A stretch of DNA of 64,000 nucleotides. It comes from Polaromonas sp. JS666 (GTDB taxonomy: Bacteria; Pseudomonadota; Gammaproteobacteria; Burkholderiales; Burkholderiaceae_C). The stretch lies in the NCBI RefSeq assembly GCF_900103405.1, contig NZ_FNHX01000004.1:473111-537110 (forward strand). Reading direction: 5' to 3'. Below, piece by piece: positions 36,863-46,811 of this stretch. Under the pieces are notes generated by a model. That model had not been told where the DNA came from. It saw nothing but the letters and a program-made list of their open reading frames with translations, and searched no databases. Position 1 is the stretch's first letter. Each line of letters begins with the position of its first letter. Position numbers and translations under genes: made by a program.

Positions 36863-38083
36863 CTATCCAATCGGCAGCGCAGCGGGGAGTAACAAGATCG
36901 TCGTGAATCCGGCCAGCGGCGGCGCCAGCCAGCGCTGGGCCCTTGCCCGCCCCAGGGAACGCACCCGCTGCTCGCCTTCCAGCTCGGCCAGGGCGCGCTG
37001 CACCGTGCGCTGGCTGGCCCCCAGGGCCAGCGCCAGGGCCGAGGTGGACCAGGCCGCGCCGTCCGACAGCAGCGCCAGCAGCGAGGCCTGCTCGCCGTCC
37101 AGCGGCGGCGCCAGCACGGCCACGTCGCGCCCGCCCAGCGGTTTCAGGATAAAACCCCGGCCGGTCGCCTCAATCGCCGCGAGCGGCTTGACCAATGCGC
37201 GTAGCCGGCCTATCTCGACCCGCAGGCGCGCCCTGTGTGTCTCGTCAGGGTGCCTGGTGCGAAACACCTTCGCAATCAAGGCCTCGCGCTCCACATCGCC
37301 GGGCCAGGCTTCGGCCAGCGCCCGGGCCAGCGCAAACAGCACGGGCCGGCGCGCCAGCGGCCGCCACTGCCCGCCGGCGCCCACCCCATGCCGGCAGGCA
37401 TCGACCACCAGCGCATCCGAAGCCAACAGCGCCGACACCTCATCCAGGCGCAGCAGCTGCTCGCCACCCGGTGTGAGCCGCCGGGCCGCGGGTCTGTCCA
37501 GCGCGGCGCGCGCCTCCGCCACCTCGGCCTGCAGCGCAGGCACCTGCGCGCGCTCGGCCGCCGCCTGCGCACGCGCCAATGCCAGGCGCGCCTCGCCGAC
37601 CTGCAGCGAGCGCAGCGCCAGCTCGGCCGCGGTCATTTCAGCCACCGCCCTCAGCGAGGGCCTGAGGCCCCGCGCATCCAGCCGCGCCAGCGCGGCCCTG
37701 GCCTCCTCGAGCCGGCCCAGCAGCAGAAACCGGCGCGCCGTGACCAGCCAGGCCTGCAGCGCATTGGCGTGGTCGGCATGCGCGTCCAGCGTGGCGGAAG
37801 CCGCCGCCAGCGCGCGCGGCGAACCCGTGAAGTCGCGCATGGCCAGCGCCACCTCAGCCTCGGCCACCACACAGCGGGCACGCGACAAGGCTTCATGCAC
37901 GCCGAAGCCGCGCGCCGCGCGCCGCAGCAGCTCACGCGCGCGCGGGTGCTCACCGAGCTGGGCCATGGCAATGCCGCGCAAGGCCAGCGCCGGCGGGTCG
38001 TCGCGCAGCGCCACGCGTTTGAGCGCGCCCAGCGCATCACCGGCGGCCAGCGCGCGCGAAGAGGCGGTGATCAGGGAATCCAT
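36863..38083 (-). CDS. Helix-turn-helix transcriptional regulator with long helical N-terminal domain
   Basis: The protein has 406 residues. The first 210 are TPR-like Ala/Leu/Arg helices. Around 255-310 a winged-helix-like segment (VFRTRHPDETHRARLRVEIGRLRALV) resembles the OmpR/BTAD type of DNA-binding domain. Near 345-385 a second HTH (STSALALALGASQRTVQRAL) is clearer. It likely controls the adjacent propeller gene and perhaps the DUF899 gene. The C-terminal tail is hydrophobic. Confidence 0.7.
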   Translation of the reverse strand: MDSLITASSRALAAGDALGALKRVALRDDPPALALRGIAMAQLGEHPRARELLRRAARGFGVHEALSRARCVVAEAEVALAMRDFTGSPRALAAASATLDAHADHANALQAWLVTARRFLLLGRLEEARAALARLDARGLRPSLRAVAEMTAAELALRSLQVGEARLALARAQAAAERAQVPALQAEVAEARAALDRPAARRLTPGGEQLLRLDEVSALLASDALVVDACRHGVGAGGQWRPLARRPVLFALARALAEAWPGDVEREALIAKVFRTRHPDETHRARLRVEIGRLRALVKPLAAIEATGRGFILKPLGGRDVAVLAPPLDGEQASLLALLSDGAAWSTSALALALGASQRTVQRALAELEGEQRVRSLGRARAQRWLAPPLAGFTTILLLPAALPIG

Positions 38084-38148
38084 GGGCGTAGGCTACACCG
38101 TCCTGCGAATGCAGATGGATACGCCGCGGGATCCGGGGCGGGCGCCCA

Positions 38149-39051
38149 TCACGGCGGGGATCGCCGCGCATAGCGACCGGGTGCCTGTCCCACATGGCGG
38201 CTGAACGCGGTGCTGAAGGTGCTGGCCGAGCTGTAGCCCACGCGTTCGGCCACCTCGGCCAGCGCGACGCCGCCGCGGCTGAGCAGGTCTTTCGCGATGG
38301 CCATGCGCCAGGCCAGCAGGTACTCCATGGGCGGCAGGCCCACGGCGCGCGAGAAGCGCTCAAAGAAAGCCGACCGCGACAGCGCCGCCTTCTTCGCGAG
38401 CTCCACCACCGTCCAGGCGCGCGCGGGCTCGCCGTGCATGTGCCGCATCGCGGCGGCCAGCCGGGTGTCGGCCAGGGCGCGCAGCAGGCCCGGCGGTGCG
38501 CCTTCGGTGGGCGCACCACGCAGCGTTTCGATGAGCAGCACTTCGATGAGCCGCCCGAGCACCAGCTCACGGCCGGGCCGCTGCGCCGTGGACTCCTCCC
38601 TCACAAGCTGCACCAGCAGCGGCAGCCGCCCTATGCCGCGCACATGCAGCACGGCCGGCAGCAGCGAGACCATCAGGGCCGCATCGGGTGAATCAAAAGC
38701 GAAGTAGCCGCCCAGCATGCGCACGTCGGGCGGGCCTTCAGGATGGCCATGGCGAATTTCACCCTCGGGCACGGGCCCTGCCTTGGGATCGATCCACACG
38801 GGAGCCGCCGGCGCCACCGCGGACATCGTGAACCCGGGAGTGGCCGGCATCAGCAAAAAATCGCCGGCCATCAGCGTGATGGGCTGCTGCCCGTCCACGG
38901 CCAGGATGCATTCGCCCTCCAGCATGGTGCAGAAGCTCGGCTGGCCGAATTCCGCATAGCGCACGGCCCAGGCACCAGCGCCGCTGATCACCTTGGAGTA
39001 CACGGCGCGCGGCCTGAGCAGCGCGATGACTTCGGCGAGGGGGTCGACCAT
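38149..39051 (-). CDS. AraC family regulator with cupin sensor domain
   Basis: The protein has 300 residues. An N-terminal cupin (Cupin_6; FCTMLEGECILAVDGQ, AGDFLLMPATPGF) probably binds a small molecule. The C-terminal double HTH (about 200-297) has WTVVELAKKAALSRSAFFERF and AEVAERVGYSSASTFSTAFSRHVG. This cupin/AraC type usually controls a neighbouring dehydrogenase, here the divergent SDR gene. Its stop is about 65 bases upstream of the HTH regulator gene. Confidence 0.92.
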   Translation of the reverse strand: MVDPLAEVIALLRPRAVYSKVISGAGAWAVRYAEFGQPSFCTMLEGECILAVDGQQPITLMAGDFLLMPATPGFTMSAVAPAAPVWIDPKAGPVPEGEIRHGHPEGPPDVRMLGGYFAFDSPDAALMVSLLPAVLHVRGIGRLPLLVQLVREESTAQRPGRELVLGRLIEVLLIETLRGAPTEGAPPGLLRALADTRLAAAMRHMHGEPARAWTVVELAKKAALSRSAFFERFSRAVGLPPMEYLLAWRMAIAKDLLSRGGVALAEVAERVGYSSASTFSTAFSRHVGQAPGRYARRSPP

Positions 39052-39055
39052 ATCC

Positions 39056-39099
39056 GGACTTTCGCCAATTAATTACGGACTCTGAATTGTAGTAAGTCC
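39056..39099. promoter_or_regulatory. Possible AraC-type operator between the regulator and the SDR gene
   Basis: GGACT occurs at 39056-39060 and 39077-39081 (21-base, two-turn spacing), and its inverted form AGTCC at 39095-39099. All lie in the 103-base divergent intergenic region, next to AT-rich sequence that may hold the promoters. Two-turn direct repeats suit AraC-family binding. No experimental consensus is known to me. Confidence 0.35.
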
Positions 39100-39154
39100 T
39101 GTCCCTGGGCGATATCGTTACGCCACCTCAAACCCGCACCCAAGGAAACACAAC

Positions 39155-39892
39155 ATGAAAACCATTCTGATCACCGGCTGCTCCTCCGGCTACGGCCTGG
39201 AAATCGCGCGCCACTTCCACGCCCAGGGCTGGAAGGTCATTGCCACCATGCGGACACCGCGAACGGAGGTGCTGCCGCCTTCGGAACACTTGCGCGTGCT
39301 GCCGCTGGACGTGACCCGGCCCGAGAGCATCGCCGCGGCGATCGAGGCCGCCGGCCCTATCGACGTCCTCGTGAACAACGCCGGCCTGGGCCTCTTCGGT
39401 GCCTTCGAGGCGACGCCCATGGCCACGGTGCGCGAGATCTTCGAAACCAACACTTTCGGCATGATGGCCATGGCCCAGGCCGTGCTGCCGCAGTTCCGCG
39501 CCCGCCAGGCCGGCCTGGTGGTCAACGTGACATCCACCGTGACGCTGGCGCCCATGCCGCTGGTAGCCGCCTATACCGCGAGCAAGACGGCGATCACCGG
39601 TTTTACCGAATCGCTCGCATTGGAGCTGGCGCCCTTCAATATCGGCGTGAAGCTGGTCGAGCCGGGTTACGGGCCGGGCACGCGCTTCACCGCGAACGGG
39701 GCCGAACGCATGCAGGGCCTGATTCCCGAGGCTTATGCGCCATTGGCGCAAAGCATTTTTGCCTCGCTGGGAACGATGACGGCCGTGACCACCGCGGCGG
39801 ACGTGGCGCAGGCGGTATGGCGTGCCGTGAACGATGCGGACGGGACGCTGCACTACCCGGCGGGTGCCGATGCGGTCGCGCTTGCCCGGTAG
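39155..39892 (+). CDS. Short-chain dehydrogenase/reductase
   Basis: The protein has 245 residues. The nucleotide-binding motif is TGCSSGYG (residues 7-14), with NNAG near 75. The catalytic set is Ser127, Tyr140 and Lys144 (YTASK), all present. The classical SDR fold uses NAD(P)H on alcohols or ketones; substrate is not predictable. ATG follows AAGGAAACACAAC. It is divergent from a cupin/AraC regulator, which probably activates it. Confidence 0.93.
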   Translation: MKTILITGCSSGYGLEIARHFHAQGWKVIATMRTPRTEVLPPSEHLRVLPLDVTRPESIAAAIEAAGPIDVLVNNAGLGLFGAFEATPMATVREIFETNTFGMMAMAQAVLPQFRARQAGLVVNVTSTVTLAPMPLVAAYTASKTAITGFTESLALELAPFNIGVKLVEPGYGPGTRFTANGAERMQGLIPEAYAPLAQSIFASLGTMTAVTTAADVAQAVWRAVNDADGTLHYPAGADAVALAR

Positions 39893-39917
39893 TCCTGCTC
39901 TTTAACCTGCGTAAATC

Positions 39918-40646
39918 CTAGCTGCAACCGCTTCCCGCCTGGGTCTTGCTGCGGTCCACGAGCACCACACCCTTGTCCAGCAGGGGCTTGACCTTGGCCA
40001 TAAAGAGCGCAAGGTCCTGCGGCGTGTCACTCCCCGGCATGGACACTTCCAGAAGCCGGCCCTGCGGGAGCTGCCACTCCTCCACCTTGAACGCGCCGAC
40101 AGCAACGCGTTTCATGCGGTTCTTGCAGCCCATGGCCTTCGCGCGCATGGCCTCGGGAAAATCGAGCGTCTTCTTCGCTTCACGCTCGCAGGAAACCGAA
40201 TAGGCCCGGCCGGGTTGCAGCGTCTGGAGCACCGATATATCGGTCTCTTGTTTGACGCTGGTGTTTTTCCCGAGGGCGCAGGCCGCCTCCGTGTCAAAGC
40301 CGCTGCCGAAGGGCTGCGGGCTGCGGTATTTCAGCGTCAGCTCGACCTTGCCGTCGGACCGGGTTCGCCTGCGGCCGATTGCCGGCGGATCGGTGGCCAC
40401 CGGCGGCGCCGACACCGTGAAGTACTCCACCTCATATTCCGTGACCTTGCGACCGCCCTCCAGGCCCATCACCGCCACGGCCTCTTCGGCGGACACCGGC
40501 CCGCCGCTGCTCCAGCGCAGCGCGAATTCCGCGCCACCGGCCCATGAGAGCATGGGCATCAGCAGGCATGCCAGGTTGGCCCAGGCCTTGTAGGCGAACA
40601 GGGACTTGAGGGATGAAAGGCCTGGTGAGGGGTTTGTGTTTGGCAT
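39918..40646 (-). CDS. Hypothetical exported protein
   Basis: The protein has 242 residues. A long N-terminus with hydrophobic LACLLMPMLSWAGGAE (about 25-40) is a probable signal sequence with cleavage after SWA-GG or nearby. The mature part has at least four cysteines (CALG, SCERE, MGCKN, GSGCS), which suits disulfides in the periplasm. Nothing catalytic recognised. It is divergent from the alpha-2-macroglobulin gene across 183 bases, so a link to that envelope operon is possible. Confidence 0.6.
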   Translation of the reverse strand: MPNTNPSPGLSSLKSLFAYKAWANLACLLMPMLSWAGGAEFALRWSSGGPVSAEEAVAVMGLEGGRKVTEYEVEYFTVSAPPVATDPPAIGRRRTRSDGKVELTLKYRSPQPFGSGFDTEAACALGKNTSVKQETDISVLQTLQPGRAYSVSCEREAKKTLDFPEAMRAKAMGCKNRMKRVAVGAFKVEEWQLPQGRLLEVSMPGSDTPQDLALFMAKVKPLLDKGVVLVDRSKTQAGSGCS

Positions 40647-40829
40647 TTGGATGCTTCCGATAGATGTCGACAGCTTACATATCCGCTGTGGGCCGCGCCG
40701 ACGACAGCTGTTTTGTCGCCGGGTACGCCACGGTGACCCGCGGTGAATGCCCCGGCAATTTTCCCCTCACCATACATATTTTGTTACATATAAATCGGCT
40801 ACGCTTGCCCTTCCGAAAGAGGAGGAAAC

Positions 40830-43800
40830 GTGAGCCCAACCATAAAAAAAGCCGCCCTGGCACTGATCGCGGCGGTCTCGCTGCATGCCCATGCCCTGCA
40901 GGTCACCAGCCTTTCGCCCCAGGGCGAGGTCGCGCGCGTGCGGCAGATCGTCGCCAAGTTCGATGAAGGCGCCGTCAATTTTGGCGACCCGAAAGCGCCC
41001 GCCCCGCTGTCGCTGAGCTGCAGCGACGCCCAGGCCACCAAGGGCTCGGGCCGCTGGATCAACGAGCGCGAATGGGCGTTTGAATTCGAGAACGACCTGC
41101 CGCCCGGCGTGAGCTGCACAGTCAACCTGGTCGGCACCTTCAAGTCGCCCAAGGGCCTGCCCGTGGCCGGCCCCTCTTCCTACAAGTTCAACACCGGTGG
41201 CCCGTTCATCCAGAACCTGCGCCCCGGCACCTACCAGCGCATCGACGAAGAGCAGTACTTCCTGCTGCAGCTCAACGGCCCGGCCACCTTGCAAAGCGTC
41301 CGCGAGAACGTCTGGTGCGCCGTCGAAGGCCTGGGCGAGCGCGTGCCCGTCAAGCTGATCGAGGGCAAGGAGCGCGAGGAACTGCTCAAGTCGCAGGGCC
41401 TGGAAAAGGCCGCGGCAAGCGAGCCGCTGCGCTACGTCACCCTGGCCTGCAACCGGCGCCTGAGCTCCGCTACCAAGCTGCAGCTGGTCTACGGCAAGGG
41501 CGTGAGCACGCCCAGCGGCGTGCCCAATTCGGTCGAAAAACGCTACAACTTCCAGGTGCGCGAGCCCTTCTCGGCATCCTTCAGCTGCGAGCGCGAGAAC
41601 GCCCAGTCGGCCTGCCTGCCGATGCGGCCCATGAGCCTGTCTTTCAACGCGCCCGTGCCGCGCAAGCTGGCCGAGGGCATACGCCTCAAAGGCGACAAGG
41701 ACACGCTCAAGCCCTCGTTTGAGGAAGGCAACAGCGACGGCGACAACGTGGTCACCAACATCACCTTCAAGCCGCTGTTTCCGGAACAGGCCCAGTTCTC
41801 GCTGGAGCTGCCCCGGGATTTCAAGGACGCCTCGGGCCGCACGCTGCGCAATGCCGACAGCTTTCCGCTGAAGGTGGCCACGGGCGCCATGCCGCCGCTG
41901 GCAAAATTCGCCGCCTCGCCCTTCGGCATCGTCGAGCGCTTTGCCGAACCCAATACCAAACCCGGCGACCCGGCCCTGCTGCCGGTCACGCTGCGCAATG
42001 TGGAAGCGGCCCTGCAGGTCAAGGGCCTCGCCCCGGGCGCCGGCAAGGTCAGCGACCTGCAGCCGCGCACCGACGCCGACATCATTGCCTGGTTCCGCAA
42101 GGTGCAGCGCTATGACGAGTACGAGGTCCCGCGCAAGGCGGCCGCCGCCGACGTCAAGGGCCCGCTGCCCAAGCCGCTGGAAGCGCGCGGCAAGGACTAC
42201 GTGCAGTCGCGCATGCTGTCCTTGCTGGGCGGCCAGGCCGGCGTGAAGACGCTGGACCTGCCCAAGCCCGTGGGCAACGACCCGCGCCCCTTTGAAGTCG
42301 TCGGCATCCCGCTGGCGCCCGGTTTCCACGTGGTCGAGATCGCCTCGCAAAAACTCGGCACCTCGCTGCTGGACGAGCGCCACGGCGCGAGCCGGACCAT
42401 GTATGTGCGCACCTCGGCCCTGGTGACCAACCTGGGCGTGCATTTCAAGCTGGGCCGCGAGAATTCGCTGGCCTGGGTCACCACGCTGGACAAGGGCACG
42501 CCGGTGGCGGGCGCCACGGTGCGCGTCTCGGGCTGCAATGGCACTGAGATCGCCAAGGCGGTCACCAACGCCCAAGGCATCGCGAATTTCAGCGAGCTGT
42601 CGTCCGAGCCGCCGCGTTGCTCGGGCAGCAACAACGACGACTACCGCAACGCCTACTTCGTCAGCGCGCGCAGCACAGTGGCCGGTGTCGAGGACCTGGC
42701 CTTTACCTGGAGCGACTGGCACAAGGGCATAGAGCCCTGGCGCTTTAATGTGCCGACCAGCCGCGACCCAATGCCCGACGAGCGGGCCCACACGATATTC
42801 GACCGCACCTTGCTGCGGGCCGGCGAGACCGTGTCCATGAAACATGTGCTGCGCACCGAAACCAGCAAGGGCTTCGGCCTGCCCGAGGGCACGCCGGCCA
42901 CCCTGGTCGTCACCCATGTGGGCAGCGGCCAGCAATACACCCAGCCCATCAGCTGGCGCAAGACGGCCACCGGCGGCCTGAGCGCCGAGAACACTTTTGC
43001 GATCCCGCCGGCCGCCAAGCTGGGGATTTACGAAGTCCAGCTCAAGGCCCCGAACGACAGCGGCAAGGGCCGCGGCAACCGCGCCCGCAGCTTCAGCAGC
43101 GGGCAGTTCCGTGTGGAAGAGTTCCGCCTGCCGGTGCTCGAAGGGCGCATCAACCCTTCCGAGAAGAAGGCACTCATCAACGTGAAGTCCGTGCCCACCG
43201 ACGTGCAGATCAACTACGTCTCGGGCGGCGGCGCCGTCAACCTGCCGGTGCGTGTATCGGCGCTGGTGCGCGCCAAGAGTTTGAGCTACAGCGACTATGA
43301 GGAATTCAACTTCATGCCGCCGCGCAACAACCGCGACAGCGGCGGCAACCAGGACAACGAGGAACGCACGGCCTCGCAGGACCAGCGCGTGATCGCCGAC
43401 AAGCTGCCGCTCACGCTGGACCGCAACGGCGCGGGCAAGCTCACCATCAACGACATCCCTGCGCACAAGCAGCCCCAGGAGCTGCTGCTGGAAGCCAGCT
43501 ACGCCGACCCCAACGGCGAGGTGCAGACGATTCGCAGCGTCTCCACCGTCTGGCCGGCCGCCGTGGTGGCCGGCATCAAGACCGAGGGCTGGGTCTCGAG
43601 CAGCCAGAAAATCAAGTTCCAGGCCCTGGCGCTGGACCTGACGGGCAAAGTCGCACCGGACGTATCGCTTGAAGTGAAAGCCGTGGCGCGCATTACCACC
43701 ACCAGCCGCAAGCGCATGGTGGGCGGCTTCTACACCTACGACAACAAGACGGAAACCAAAGACCTCGGCAGCGTCTGCAGCGGCAAGAGCGATTCACGCG

Positions 43801-46800
43801 GCCTGCTGCTGTGCGAGACCAAGCTCGGCGAGCCGGGCGAGGTCGAACTCATCGTGACGGCCAAGGACAAGGACGGCAACAGCATCCAGGCGGCCAGCAA
43901 TGTCTACGTCACGCGCCAGGGCGAGCTCTGGTTCGGCGGCGAAGACCACGACCGCATGGACGTGCTGCCCGAAAAGAAAAGCTACCAGCCCGGCGAGACC
44001 GCCAAATTCCAGGTGCGCATGCCTTTCCGTTTCGCCACGGCCTTGGTCGCGATTGAACGCGAAGGCGTGATCGAGACCCAGGTGGTGCAGCTCAACGGCC
44101 AGGACCCGACCGTCAACCTGCAGATCAAGGACGGCTGGGGCCCGAATGTGTACGTCAGCGTGCTGGCCCTGCGCGGCCGGCTGCGCGAGGTGCCTTGGTA
44201 CAGCTTCTTCACCTGGGGCTACAAGGCGCCGCGCGAGTGGTGGACCTCCTTCTGGTACGAAGGCCGTGAATACGTGGCGCCCACCGCGCTGGTCGACTTG
44301 AGCAAGCCGGCCTTCCGCCTGGGCCTCGCTGAAATTCGCGTGGGCACCAAGGCCCACCAGCTTGAGGTGAGCGTGAAGGCCGACAAGGAAAGCTACGCGG
44401 TGCGCGGCCAGGCCAAGGTCACCATCACGGCCAAGCTGCCCAACGGCCAGCCGGCCGCCAATGCCGAAGTGGCGCTGGCCGCGGTGGACCAGGCGCTGCT
44501 CGAGCTGATGCCCAACGACAGCTGGGACTTGCTGGGCGCCATGCTGCAACGCCGTTCCTGGGGCGTGGAGACCTCGACCGCGCAGATGGAAATCATTGGC
44601 CGCAGGCACTACGGGCGCAAGGCCGTGGCGGCCGGCGGCGGCGGCGGGCGCAGCAACACGCGCGAGCTGCTGGAGACCCTGCTGCTGTGGAACCCGAACG
44701 TGGTGCTGGACGCCAAGGGCCAGGCCGTGGTGACGGTGCCGCTCAATGACGCGCTGACCACCTTCAAGATCGTCGCCGTGGCCGATGCCGGCACCGGCCT
44801 CTTCGGCACCGGCCAGACCTCCATACGCGCCACGCAGGATTTGCAGATCATCAGCGGCCTGCCGCCGCTGGTGCGCGAGGACGACCAGTTCCGCGCGCAG
44901 CTGACCTTGCGCAACACCACCAAGGCCGCGATGAAGGTCGAGGTGAGCCCGCGCGCCACCCTGCTCGACCTGAAACCGCAGACCGTGGACATCCCCGCCG
45001 GCGAGGCGCGCGAGGTGGCCTGGATGGTCACCGCGCCCGCGCAGCTGGCGCTCACGCGGGCCGAGGCCATTCTGTGGGAGATCGAAGCGAAAGACACGAT
45101 CAGCGGCGCGCGCGACGGCCTCAAGGCGCGCCAGCGCATCATCCCCGCTGTGCCGCTGACGGTGCAGCAGGCCACGCTGGTGCAGGTCGACGGAAGCTTC
45201 ACGCTGGACGTGAACCCGCCAGCCGACGCCCTGCCCGGCCGCGGCGGCCTCAAGATGTCGCTGCAGCCCAAATTGGCCGAAGGCATGGACGGCGTGCGCG
45301 ACTACTTCGCGATGTACCCCTTTATCTGCCTGGAGCAAAAAACCAGCAAGGCCGTGGGCCTGCGCGACGGCAAGCTCTGGCAGACCGTGCTGGCGCAACT
45401 GCCCACCTACCTCGACAGCGACGGCCTGGCCAACTACTTCCCGCCGCGCGACGGTGAAGCCAACCGCGGCAGCGACGCGCTGACGGCCTATTTGCTGGCC
45501 GCCACGCATGAAGCCTCCGGCATCAACCCGGCTTTTGCCCTGCCCGACGAGGCCCGCGCGCCCATGGAGCGCGGCCTGATCGCGTTCGTGGAAGGCCGGA
45601 TCCAGCGCGATTTCTGGAGCCCGCGCAAGGACCTGGACGTGCGCAAGCTGGCCGCGCTGGAGGCGCTGTCGCGCTACGGCAAGGCCCAGGGCCGCATGCT
45701 GGGCAGCATCACTATCGCGCCCAACCAGTGGCCCACGCATGCGGTGATCGACTGGCTCAACATCCTCAAACGTGTGGCCGACGCGCCGCAGCGCGAACAG
45801 CGCATCGCCGAGGCCAACCAGGTGCTGCGCTCGCGCCTGTCTTTCCAGGGCACCAAGCTGATTTTCAGCACCGAGAAGGACGACTACTGGTGGTGGCTGA
45901 TGACCAACGGCGACGTCAACACCGCGCGCCTGATGCTGGCCGTGATGGACGACCCGGCCTGGAAAGACGACATGGGGCGCCTGGCCAACGGCTTTATCGC
46001 GCGCCAGCAAAAAGGCGCCTGGCACACCACCACGGCCAACCTCTGGGGCGGCCTGGCGCTGGACAAGTTCTCGGCCAAGTTTGAAGCCACGCCGGTGGCC
46101 GGCGTCACCAAGGCCACGCTGGCCGCGGCCGCCGCGAGTGTGGCGAGCGTGGACTGGAGCAAGGTCGACCGCGTCAAGACCACGGACGCGGCCGGTGCGC
46201 CCAACCAGACCACCTTCTTCGGCGCGCCCGCCTCGCCCGGCAACCTGCGCAACAACAGCATGTTCCTGCCTTGGGGTACTGCGCCCAAGGACACGCTGAC
46301 GGTGACACACCAGGGCCCGGGCAAGCCCTGGCTCACACTGCAGTCCATCGCGGCCATACAGCTCAAGGCGCCGTTTAACGCCGGTTACCAGATCAAGAAG
46401 ACCATCACGCCGGTGGAGCAGGCCGTCAAGGGCGTCTACACCCGTGGCGACGTGATCCGCATCTCGCTGGAAGTCAACGCCAGCGCCGACATGACCTGGG
46501 TCGTCATCAGCGACCCGGTACCCGGCGGCGCGACCATCCTGGGCGGTGGCCTGGGCCGTGATTCTGAAATTGCCACCAGCGGCGAGAAGAAGACCGGCGC
46601 GGGCTGGCCCGCGTTTGAAGAACGCAGCTTCGAGGCCTTCCGCAGCTATTACGAATACCTGCCCAAAGGTGTGGTGAAGATGGAATACACGGTGCGCCTG
46701 AACAACGTCGGCGACTTCGCGCTGCCGCCCAGCCGCGTGGAAGCCATGTATGCGCCCGAGATGTTCGGTGAGTGGCCGAATGCGCGGGTGAAGGTGGAGG

Positions 46801-46811
46801 CAGCGAAGTGA
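40830..46811 (+). CDS. Bacterial alpha-2-macroglobulin with thioester (YfhM-like)
   Basis: The protein has 1993 residues, starting at GTG 40830 after GAGGAGG. The N-terminal signal KKAALALIAAVSLHAHA has no lipobox cysteine, unlike E. coli YfhM, so the protein is probably free in the periplasm. It contains MG-type beta domains, a bait region, and the thioester motif CLEQ with Cys1500 (PFICLEQKTSKAV), which traps attacking proteases covalently. A Gly-rich run (AAGGGGGRSNTREL) near 1270 precedes the complement-like part. Family members guard the envelope and pair with penicillin-binding protein 1C, found 1.1 kb downstream. The stop overlaps the next gene (GTGA). Confidence 0.94.
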   Translation: MSPTIKKAALALIAAVSLHAHALQVTSLSPQGEVARVRQIVAKFDEGAVNFGDPKAPAPLSLSCSDAQATKGSGRWINEREWAFEFENDLPPGVSCTVNLVGTFKSPKGLPVAGPSSYKFNTGGPFIQNLRPGTYQRIDEEQYFLLQLNGPATLQSVRENVWCAVEGLGERVPVKLIEGKEREELLKSQGLEKAAASEPLRYVTLACNRRLSSATKLQLVYGKGVSTPSGVPNSVEKRYNFQVREPFSASFSCERENAQSACLPMRPMSLSFNAPVPRKLAEGIRLKGDKDTLKPSFEEGNSDGDNVVTNITFKPLFPEQAQFSLELPRDFKDASGRTLRNADSFPLKVATGAMPPLAKFAASPFGIVERFAEPNTKPGDPALLPVTLRNVEAALQVKGLAPGAGKVSDLQPRTDADIIAWFRKVQRYDEYEVPRKAAAADVKGPLPKPLEARGKDYVQSRMLSLLGGQAGVKTLDLPKPVGNDPRPFEVVGIPLAPGFHVVEIASQKLGTSLLDERHGASRTMYVRTSALVTNLGVHFKLGRENSLAWVTTLDKGTPVAGATVRVSGCNGTEIAKAVTNAQGIANFSELSSEPPRCSGSNNDDYRNAYFVSARSTVAGVEDLAFTWSDWHKGIEPWRFNVPTSRDPMPDERAHTIFDRTLLRAGETVSMKHVLRTETSKGFGLPEGTPATLVVTHVGSGQQYTQPISWRKTATGGLSAENTFAIPPAAKLGIYEVQLKAPNDSGKGRGNRARSFSSGQFRVEEFRLPVLEGRINPSEKKALINVKSVPTDVQINYVSGGGAVNLPVRVSALVRAKSLSYSDYEEFNFMPPRNNRDSGGNQDNEERTASQDQRVIADKLPLTLDRNGAGKLTINDIPAHKQPQELLLEASYADPNGEVQTIRSVSTVWPAAVVAGIKTEGWVSSSQKIKFQALALDLTGKVAPDVSLEVKAVARITTTSRKRMVGGFYTYDNKTETKDLGSVCSGKSDSRGLLLCETKLGEPGEVELIVTAKDKDGNSIQAASNVYVTRQGELWFGGEDHDRMDVLPEKKSYQPGETAKFQVRMPFRFATALVAIEREGVIETQVVQLNGQDPTVNLQIKDGWGPNVYVSVLALRGRLREVPWYSFFTWGYKAPREWWTSFWYEGREYVAPTALVDLSKPAFRLGLAEIRVGTKAHQLEVSVKADKESYAVRGQAKVTITAKLPNGQPAANAEVALAAVDQALLELMPNDSWDLLGAMLQRRSWGVETSTAQMEIIGRRHYGRKAVAAGGGGGRSNTRELLETLLLWNPNVVLDAKGQAVVTVPLNDALTTFKIVAVADAGTGLFGTGQTSIRATQDLQIISGLPPLVREDDQFRAQLTLRNTTKAAMKVEVSPRATLLDLKPQTVDIPAGEAREVAWMVTAPAQLALTRAEAILWEIEAKDTISGARDGLKARQRIIPAVPLTVQQATLVQVDGSFTLDVNPPADALPGRGGLKMSLQPKLAEGMDGVRDYFAMYPFICLEQKTSKAVGLRDGKLWQTVLAQLPTYLDSDGLANYFPPRDGEANRGSDALTAYLLAATHEASGINPAFALPDEARAPMERGLIAFVEGRIQRDFWSPRKDLDVRKLAALEALSRYGKAQGRMLGSITIAPNQWPTHAVIDWLNILKRVADAPQREQRIAEANQVLRSRLSFQGTKLIFSTEKDDYWWWLMTNGDVNTARLMLAVMDDPAWKDDMGRLANGFIARQQKGAWHTTTANLWGGLALDKFSAKFEATPVAGVTKATLAAAAASVASVDWSKVDRVKTTDAAGAPNQTTFFGAPASPGNLRNNSMFLPWGTAPKDTLTVTHQGPGKPWLTLQSIAAIQLKAPFNAGYQIKKTITPVEQAVKGVYTRGDVIRISLEVNASADMTWVVISDPVPGGATILGGGLGRDSEIATSGEKKTGAGWPAFEERSFEAFRSYYEYLPKGVVKMEYTVRLNNVGDFALPPSRVEAMYAPEMFGEWPNARVKVEAAK